Part shown: piece after piece, positions 57,401 through 64,000 of the stretch
Position numbering within the stretch: the first letter of the stretch is position 1
Layout: each line of letters starts with the position of its first letter
Assembly: GCA_023333565.1 (NCBI GenBank)
Contig: JAJKFH010004035.1
Coordinates: 62,001 to 126,000 of the forward strand
Reading direction: 5' to 3'
DNA length: 64,000 bases
Source: Puffinus mauretanicus
Lineage: Eukaryota; Chordata; Aves; Procellariiformes; Procellariidae
Notes under the pieces: model-generated
What the model saw: only the letters and a program-made list of their open reading frames with translations
What the model was told of the DNA's origin: nothing
Database searches by the model: none
Translations under genes and position numbers: made by a program

Positions 57401-60400
57401 TTTTGCTTTTAATAACATATGGTCTGTTTTTAACAGCTCTTTTGGTATCAATTCCACGTGGTACTGCCATTTCCATCAATAGGTCAAGGGTACCGTCCAA
57501 ATAACGTAACATGGGCATGTCTCAGAGTTAAAGATACCCTCACTCCAGAATGTAGGAGCAGATATTCTTATGCCTTTTTTGAAATAATCATTCTACATTT
57601 TAAATTATAAGGATGTGTGTGTATACATACATAAATACAAGCACTTATGCCGAGAATCTATTAATATTGCTTCATTGCATGAGGAGGAAACAGTTGTAGA
57701 TTCATTACACAGACTGCAATTTCACACAACCTTCGGCATGTCACTCATGAGGAAAGACATTTTAGCACTGAAGCTGCAATGCTTTTGGTAAGTTCAGTGA
57801 GAGTTCATGTCAAACACCTTAGGAAAGGATAAAAAATGTGCAATGGCTTGGACTGTTATGACAAATTTCTGGAACTGAATTATAAATAATACTATTGTTA
57901 GACAGGAATGTCTAGAATTCATGAATTGAAGAAGTAACTCACGTTCTCTTGAAATACGAAACAGCTTAGTAGTGCAGTTGCCTGTTCTGCAGATAAGTCA
58001 TTGAAGAGACCATTGAACATCATTTCTGTTAAGAGTAGTTCATCAGCACTAAAATAAAGAGAAAGAGAAGAAAGCTTAGGGAAAAAGACTTACTGAAATG
58101 TAATTTTAAAATGAAGTACTATTAATCTGTTTTGTGAAGCAACTGGATACAGATAAGAAACAATAGCTTCTTAATTTTTCTTATGGGAACACCAAATGCT
58201 AATATGTTAGCTTTTTAAGGGGGATGTAATTAGTAAGAGAGTGAGACAGTATTTTAAAGAAACTAAAAGCTCTTACTGACCTACAAAGAATCTTTCCTGA
58301 TAGTTCATAAAAGTTAGTATTAACAGTTGCTTTAGTCAGTTTTTATCAGAGAGGACATCAAGAGATGGAAAAGAACCAGAGAATTAGGCAACTTAGGAGA
58401 AGGACTAAAACTGGTACTGCTGCTGCTCAAAAAAGATTCAACTGGATATTTCCAAGATACTGAAAAGAGGAACAAACTTACTTCAACTTACTTGTAGAAT
58501 ACAGACTTAATCATGAATTATAAAAGGAAGTGCATGATGTGGATACAAAATCCAAACATACTATTTGGATAAAACATCAAATTGTTGCTAAGATTATACC
58601 TTTATTTTTGGAGTTTATCAGACAGATGCATAGGATGGGGGAAAAAAAGTAGATTTTTTTACAAAGAAAAGTGTAACTCCTCAGCAAACAATTCCTGAAA
58701 GTCAGGAAGTTGATAAAATTCTGAGTCAGCTTCCCCATTTGCTATCAAATTTTGCAGGGGAAAAAAGCTATTAGATATCAAACAAATATAGGCAGCATCT
58801 TTCAAACTCTCTGTTAAGGCAAGGAGTAAGCAGTCACCGTAACTTTTAAAAATTCACAATTCTACCAAAATCTGAGTTACACTCTGAAGTACTAAAGTCT
58901 GATTCGTGAGTTTCCATAGAATCTTTACAATATGTTTCAATATATATGTACCCGCTAAATGTATTACAGTAAAATATATATCACTTCCACAGATTTGTTC
59001 CAACAGCCCTATGGAAGCAATTAAGCTGTATTCCAAACTTGCCAGTGACTTGATAATTGCTGACAATCACCATTACACCCTTGTTTGTGAGTGATTCTGT
59101 ACCAAGAGTCCTGGGAACTGGAACCATAGAACTGAGACCACCCTCTCATGTAATGTACAATATTAAATGAAAACACACACCATTGCCTAAGCTATATAAG
59201 AAAATAGCCACTGTTTTGGCACTTTCATGTCCACGTTTTAGTTTTAAAATGTATTGTATTTTGTCCTTAAGTTGCTATCTTTACTGCTTCAATCAGTGTA
59301 TTCCCTTTATGACACAGATCACATAGTCTCTGAAGAATCTATCTTCTAAAGGTCTCAGAACTTTAAAATATAAACATGACATAGTAATTTCAGCAAGGAC
59401 AGTAAAGTGAGTATTCATTACAATAATCACTTTGCACAGAAACCAATTACCTGCTGATTTCACAAGCGACCCGTCCTTTCATCTCAATAACATCTGAAGA
59501 TGTGGCAAACCCCAGTCTTCTCAAAACACGCTTGCGGCATTTGAGTTCATCCATTTGTAAGACAGTTCTGGCTTTTTTCAGTTCTCGCTTTGCTGCTTTA
59601 ATATCCATAGCAATCTGGGGGGTCAGAAGGAGAGAAATTACATGTTGCTGGTTTAACAGATGCAACCGTTTTAAAGACATTGTTTAATTTACATGAAGGC
59701 CTCAGAACAATAGTATATGGACATAGTAGTTAACACTGACTCATCTAACTCTAAGAGGAAGGTTTAAAACAAATAATTTTTTTTAAAAAAAAAAAAAAAA
59801 AAGCTCCATTCACCCATAGGAAACTCTGGCAAGTTTGGGAAGTTAATCTATTTACCCAGAGAAGGAAAAAAACCCAACCAGCCCAGACCAAAAAAACACA
59901 GAAGGTATCTTTGGTTGAGAAAGGAGCACTCATCTTCTGAGACCTGTACTAAGTCTCAGCTAACCAACTATTCAATCAAATGTAACCCAAAGACATTATT
60001 TCCTGCTACTAGAGCTTCTCCCGTGTCTTCTAGTTTATTGCAGTCACTGTCAACATCCTGACAGCGTTGTGTACAGTGCAGACACCCTCGCAGAAGTCTG
60101 GTTGGTCCATCAGGTCTTACAACATGCAACTTTGTGCTGCCCATACCAGAACGACCTCACTTCTGGTAAGCGACTCCTGGAGAACCTGTTTTCTGGAGCA
60201 GCATAGAAACATGAGAGCTGTTTTTGCGCGCAACCAGTTTCAGTCTAGCAGGGTATGACTCTATACAAAATAAGTAAGCGTATTGCTGCCAGGCTGGGAG
60301 TCAGCTCAGGAAGCAGCAGCACAATGATTTGTATGGTACACTCCCCAAGCGAATAAGCCCCATCAATTCACCTTAGCTCTGCACAAGCACATTAAAAATG

Positions 60401-62662
60401 ATCAGTTTCAATTATCTGTGAAGACTTTATCTACACTGTATTGTGCTATGCCTATTCAGTGAAAAAGACTCTAGTGGCACCTCTGTAACCTTCTAATCCC
60501 TGATGACTTTTTCTGAAGAGTTTTCTTTTCAGATGTATTTCCCATCTGTATCAATCAAGAGCATACCTCCAACTCAGCCAGTTTGTTAGTGAGATTCAAT
60601 AATTTTACTGTATTTAAAAAGGATTATTTGGTCTTACTAATTTAAAAAGGATTATTTGGGCTTTGCAAATAAAAAGAAAAGCAAGTAAGAAGGGAACTAT
60701 TACTGTCTCTCTCTTCAGCTAAATGTATAGTGTTTCGTTTTGTATTTTTACCTGTGCTTTTTTTTCACAAAGTTTGTATACGGTTTCCAAGTTGGGATCA
60801 TTATGAAGAGGATGTGAATACATCCTATGTTCAAATGCCTCTACTTTTTGGATTACTTTTTTCAGTCCTTGATCTTTGATGCCCATGTCATCAATAGGGT
60901 CTAGTAATGGTACTCCATCAGGAAATCGCTTCTGTACTTCCTAAAAGGAAAAAAAAGAATAATTTTTTTTTTCTAAGATTACTAACAGTAAAATAAACTA
61001 TACTTTTACAAATCAGCTGACACAACTATAGGAACACAGAAGGCAGTAGTGTAAGTTTGCTATGTGATGTTTCAGAAGTTTTCAAAATCAGTTTAAAAAG
61101 ACGGTTGACAGGGAGAAACAATTGACATACATTGTGGCTTCCAAACCCTTTTAAGAATAAGGCTGAAGATGTGACACAAGCTTTAGACAAATTTCTTTAG
61201 AACAGGTTGTCTTGGGTTCAAGAGTACCTCACTAATCAGAGTACAGAGCTTACACAGCTTAGTGGAACTTACTTGTATAGATTTTAACACACTTTGCCTG
61301 TTGTCAACAGGCCTCAAGTCTTTTGGTATGTAAAGTCGGACACTGCTGATAGCTGAGAGAAGATGTACCAAAACAGGAACAACCTATCAAAGAGAGTGCA
61401 GCAGCTGATAAATCAGTAAAAAATATATTTATTATTACTGTTCCATAGCAAAACTTTACAAAGGAAAAGGAAGATTGACACAAGGACACAACAGTGTGTA
61501 AAGGAATATCAGGAAGCAGGAAAAATGTGGGTAATGAGATAAAGTATTAATAAAGAATAAAAGTAAGCTTGTCCAAATGGGAAAATTCTGTATTCGGTTA
61601 TATCTGGAGAGAGGCCACAAGTGGCAAAAAAATTTTCAGTTTTTCTATTACCTTGCCTCTTATCTACTGGAATACGTCTTATGATCCAAACCAGACAAAT
61701 TATTGTCATATATTTAACTAGGAATGCTAACAATAGAGAAAATCAAATCAGCAAATACATATTCATAAGTATTAAAACCATGAAGACACAATGAAGAATC
61801 AATACTGTATCTCAAGCTTTAAATGGACTTCATGAAAAAAACATGGACAAATTAAACAACTGTCTGAGATCTGAAAATTATAATTGCTTGTCTTGATATA
61901 GGGTTTCAAACTGAAAATTTTAAATAATGCAAATGTTTTTACTAGAAGTTTCAATTTAATTTTAGAATGACATAGCCTCGCAAAGCTTTCTCTGAAAAAG
62001 AGAAAGAAATTAAAAAAGAATTCTCTTTCCAGAGACAGAAGATAAAGCTAAGCAAAGCATCTGCCAAAATTTATTACTCAAGGATTATAAAAATTCTAAC
62101 TAAATTCTCAAATCTAGTAGAACAAATCCACATTACCCACAAAATCCTGCACAAGTATCCAAGCAAAAAACAGCTTATAGACACTTATTTAGCTGCAGAT
62201 TTTATCACATGTGTAGGTCATTTTCATAACTTTGTTTACATCACTGCTATTGTCTTTTATCTATTGATTTGAAATATGTAACACAACAGTAACTAAGTTT
62301 CAAAGCACTTCTTATATGGTAACAAATTCACTCAAGTATTTTGTTCACACTTGAAAGTTCTCTCTTCAGTGCAATCATCAACTGTTTAAGAAAGCAAAGT
62401 TAGGGGTACAGCTCCTTCCTCTTCCTTAATGCATCGATGAATCCCCCTTTTACCACAGTTTGCAAATGCTTTGGCAATAGAATCTTTGAGAACATTTATA
62501 AGAAACTATTGAGAATAAACAAGTGTAACAAACCTGCATCTCTCCTTTCTCGTCAGGTCTGGCTGGCTTTGCAGCCTCAGTAGCAGAATTTTTCAGACTC
62601 TCTCTGCTGCAGTGCAGTAGCACTTCAACTACATATAATGGGTCCAATTCACCAGAATTTGG
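51388..62662 (-). CDS. MTREX: MTREX, exosome RNA helicase MTR4 (gene span, last nine coding exons; 5' part outside window)
   Basis: MTREX (SKIV2L2, MTR4) is the Ski2-like 3'-5' RNA helicase that feeds RNA to the nuclear exosome within TRAMP, NEXT and PAXT complexes. Nine minus-strand exons join in frame: 62534-62662, 61273-61383, 60752-60940, 59451-59614, 57943-58048, 56663-56719, 56084-56246, 51810-51914 and 51388-51440. They total 1077 nt and encode 358 residues plus stop, equivalent to about residues 685-1042 of the 1042-residue human protein. They hold the end of the arch/KOW region and the complete DSHCT helical domain. The RecA helicase domains and their ATPase motifs lie upstream, beyond 64000. 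All junctions are GT-AG and no disruption is seen. The gene converges with PLPP1, as in human. Confidence 0.96.
51441..51809 (-). other. MTREX: MTREX final intron
   Basis: 369 bp of non-coding sequence between canonical minus-strand GT (51809-51808) and AG (51442-51441). Nothing else is seen in it. Confidence 0.9.
51810..51914 (-). CDS. MTREX: MTREX penultimate exon (DSHCT domain)
   Basis: 105 nt: GT completes a Gly codon, then 34 codons from [20 protein letters not shown] to ENKFAE and one base of the next Gly. This is the terminal helical part of DSHCT. The minus-strand acceptor is preceded by a long T run. Confidence 0.97.
51915..56083 (-). other. MTREX: MTREX intron with CR1 insertion
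   Basis: 4.2 kb, the longest complete MTREX intron in view. It contains a CR1 fragment at 52664-53330 in the opposite orientation and a T/G-rich stretch at about 54600-54670. The remainder shows nothing I can assign. Confidence 0.85.
52664..53330 (+). mobile_element. CR1 LINE fragment (RT C-terminus and 3' region)
   Basis: Clear avian CR1 pol C-terminus: [66 protein letters not shown] and LFSLEKRRL, ending AAFQYLKGA. The frame is open to TAA at 53093-53095, then shifts. The nucleotide similarity continues through GAACAGGTTGCCCAGAGGTGG and CAGGTTGGATGGGGCTCTGAG to about 53330. It is 5'-truncated, as usual for CR1, and the usual 3'-terminal octamer repeat is not evident. Few disruptions suggest a relatively young copy. 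It lies antisense to MTREX transcription. Confidence 0.95.
56084..56246 (-). CDS. MTREX: MTREX internal exon (DSHCT domain)
   Basis: 163 nt, phase 0 start, ending with one base of a Gly codon. It begins [17 protein letters not shown], continues through [20 protein letters not shown] and ends KMTDVFE. The WANGANF segment reads WATGATF in mammals. Confidence 0.96.
56247..56662 (-). other. MTREX: MTREX intron
   Basis: 416 bp of non-coding sequence. Nothing notable is seen. Confidence 0.85.
56663..56719 (-). CDS. MTREX: MTREX 57-nt exon
   Basis: 19 codons, phase 0 at both ends, from [19 protein letters not shown]. Its minus-strand acceptor is TTTTTCAG and its donor GTAATC. Because it is symmetrical, skipping it would keep the frame. 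Confidence 0.95.
56720..57942 (-). other. MTREX: MTREX intron
   Basis: 1.2 kb of non-coding sequence. It contains a 10-bp-stem inverted repeat at 56946-56973; nothing else can be assigned. Confidence 0.85.
56946..56973. repeat. 10-bp inverted repeat with paired E-boxes
   Basis: AAAGCAGGTG (56946-56955) and CACCTGCTTT (56964-56973) around an 8-nt A-rich loop. Each arm contains a CAGGTG/CACCTG E-box. Confidence 0.85.
57943..58048 (-). CDS. MTREX: MTREX internal exon (DSHCT domain)
   Basis: 106 nt: one base completes a Ser codon, then 35 codons from [17 protein letters not shown] to LSCFVFQEN. This is one of the most conserved parts of the DSHCT domain. Confidence 0.97.
58049..59450 (-). other. 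MTREX: MTREX intron
   Basis: 1.4 kb of non-coding sequence. Short open frames near 58854-59094 have no similarity I recognise. Confidence 0.85.
59451..59614 (-). CDS. MTREX: MTREX internal exon (start of DSHCT domain)
   Basis: 164 nt, phase 0 start, ending with two bases of a Ser codon. It begins [20 protein letters not shown], a basic helical stretch, then [16 protein letters not shown] and [21 protein letters not shown] onward is where the DSHCT domain conventionally begins. Confidence 0.97.
59777..59802. repeat. T8/A18 homopolymer junction
   Basis: Eight T run directly into eighteen A. This is a self-complementary, slippage-prone site. Confidence 0.9.
60613..60659 (+). repeat. 19-mer duplication, period 28
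   Basis: TTTAAAAAGGATTATTTGG is present at 60613-60631 and 60641-60659. Confidence 0.95.
60752..60940 (-). CDS. MTREX: MTREX internal exon (arch base)
   Basis: 63 codons, phase 0 at both ends, from [20 protein letters not shown] through [20 protein letters not shown] to KLCEKKAQ. It corresponds to the end of the arch region, returning toward the helical domain. Confidence 0.97.
60941..61272 (-). other. MTREX: MTREX intron
   Basis: 332 bp of non-coding sequence. Nothing notable is seen. Confidence 0.85.
61273..61383 (-). CDS. MTREX: MTREX internal exon (arch region)
   Basis: 37 codons, phase 0 at both ends, from [20 protein letters not shown] to [17 protein letters not shown]. It joins directly to EMQ of the previous exon and EVQ of the next. 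Confidence 0.97.
61384..62533 (-). other. MTREX: MTREX intron
   Basis: 1.15 kb of AT-rich non-coding sequence. Nothing assignable. Confidence 0.85.
62534..62662 (-). CDS. MTREX: MTREX internal exon (KOW/arch region), first in view
   Basis: 43 codons, phase 0 at both ends, from [18 protein letters not shown] through [19 protein letters not shown] to EMQ. The minus-strand acceptor is CAACAG and the donor GTTTGT. This is the most upstream MTREX exon inside the window, equivalent to about human residue 685. Confidence 0.96.
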
Positions 62663-64000
62663 CTGTTGAGGGCACCGAAAAAACAGGTTATTTTAAAATA
62701 CCAGCAAGAATAGAAGGACAAAGCATGATTTTATTCAATATTGAAGGTATGAAATGAGCTACTGCTCTTCACAGAGTATCAGCTCAGTGATGCAGTACAT
62801 TCTAAAAACTACTGAATCAGTATTGATTGAAAGATTCCTCACACAGAAAAACACACTTGAAAAAACTACCCTTCCCCATCCTCCCTTGGCAGTGTAGCCT
62901 AAAGTCTACTTGCAGCTTTAGGTGCTTCTGCGTTTTCTTCTAGACGTAGCTCTTTCAAAGAAAGCCAAGATCTTTGTAACTGTAATGCAAAATATTTGCA
63001 TCATGCTAGCAGTACTGAACTTTGCCTTTTTTTTAAAAAGAAACAAAATTTAGGGAATCTTTTTCATTTGCAGGTTTGCAAGTTCAAGTTTTTCCCCACA
63101 ATAAAGACCACAGAAAAATCTTTCAAGCGTAACAGCTTGTATCTGCAGCAAACAGGAAGCTGCATCTTGCAGGCCACATCTTTATACACCCCAAACTGCA
63201 CACATAACATCTGATATTCATCTAAAGAATACAAACATGCAGATATGGTGGTTAAGGACTATTGTTCACAAAGCCATAACCTTTATTATACAATGCTTTA
63301 GAAAAACCTGACGTTAGTTATTTGACTGGATCAATATGCACTAAGGTTGCTCAAATACACTCCTACTATAAGCAAATATTTTTATGGATTTGAATAGAAC
63401 TAAGTTATAGGCCTAACACTGAAGACAGATGTCATCTTTTAAAATACTATGTGCAAGCTTCTCTGCTTCCAAATACAAGAGAGAGAGAAAGCGAGAACAG
63501 TCTTTTCAAAATCCTGTGTTAACTCAGTTCAGTTTTACTGAGTTCATGACAAATCTACAACATACTATTTTCTTTCACTGCATGCAAAGCAGGGTGGAAC
63601 CAGTAAGCATTTCTAAGAGATTCTCAGAAGTACTACAAGAAACTGCCATAGTAAACTAAACCAAAAAACTGGGTTATCCTGTCCTACAAGATACATAATT
63701 TCTTCAAGAAATGCAGTTGCTTGGTGGGGAAGAAACTGTTCCACTGAATTCTATCCTGCATTTGCAGAAAGCACTCACAGCAACGTTCAAGACCCATACC
63801 ACTACTGCCCTCTGAATTAGAATTTTAAAATAATATCCACATATACCAAATCAGCATCCAGCCAAAGCCATGGAAAGCATAATGCTGACTGAATGAAGAA
63901 GAGACTAAACTCATAGCTGCACATATATGCTACAGAATATACTAGAATTGGAGATGTCTAGAAAATTATGACAGGAAAAAAATATTTCTATCAGTAACTG
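62663..64000 (-). other. MTREX: MTREX intron, partial
   Basis: No further MTREX exon (the expected KOW/arch peptide with FGWGVV) is found before the window ends, so this intron runs past 64000. No other gene is seen. Confidence 0.75.

Larger units (their letters stand above)
59615..60751 (-). other. MTREX: MTREX intron
   Basis: 1.1 kb of non-coding sequence. It holds a T8-A18 homopolymer pair at 59777-59802 and a 19-mer duplication at 60613-60659. Confidence 0.85.

Overview
This is a vertebrate, almost certainly avian, nuclear genomic window. The evidence for a bird is the CR1 (chicken repeat 1) LINE fragments, with clear matches to the CR1 reverse transcriptase, endonuclease and 3' end, in an AT-rich, intron-dominated background. 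There are no operons, Shine-Dalgarno sites, CRISPR arrays or rRNA/tRNA genes. Coding sequence is about 2 kb of 64 kb. I cannot name the species.

Two protein-coding genes lie tail to tail. Positions 1-51.3 kb (+ strand) hold PLPP1 (PPAP2A, LPP1), a six-transmembrane lipid phosphate phosphatase, from the end of intron 1 to the 3'UTR. Exon 1 lies upstream of the window. Exon 2 is present as two alternative versions, 2A (875-1029) and 2B (13900-14051), 12.9 kb apart. They are followed by exon 3 (17535-17815, catalytic motif C1), exon 4 (35268-35325, C2), exon 5 (48411-48587, C3) and exon 6 (50856-50981, C-terminal tail and stop). All junctions are canonical GT-AG, and the 2B isoform should be 283 residues if exon 1 has its usual length.

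Positions 51.2-62.7 kb (- strand) hold the last nine coding exons of MTREX (SKIV2L2, MTR4), the nuclear RNA-exosome helicase. They encode the C-terminal 358 residues: the end of the arch region and the whole DSHCT helical domain. The upstream exons lie beyond 64000. The two stop codons are only 406 bp apart and candidate poly(A) signals suggest overlapping 3' ends. The same convergent pair occurs at human 5q11.2, whose avian counterpart is, from general knowledge, on the Z chromosome.

The remainder is intron. It holds a young-looking CR1 fragment inside an MTREX intron (52664-53330, +), an older internally deleted CR1 in PLPP1 intron 3 (about 23838-24890, -), a probable very old CR1/L3-like RT remnant (about 7870-8060, +), homopolymer tracts, a 152-bp tract without T, a G-rich/Z-DNA-prone patch 12 nt past the exon 5 donor, short tandem duplications and a perfect 24-bp palindrome. 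I found no evidence for a novel multi-gene system. The most useful leads are the reading-frame logic of the exon 2A/2B pair, a possible intronic-polyadenylation isoform after exon 5, and the overlapping 3' ends.
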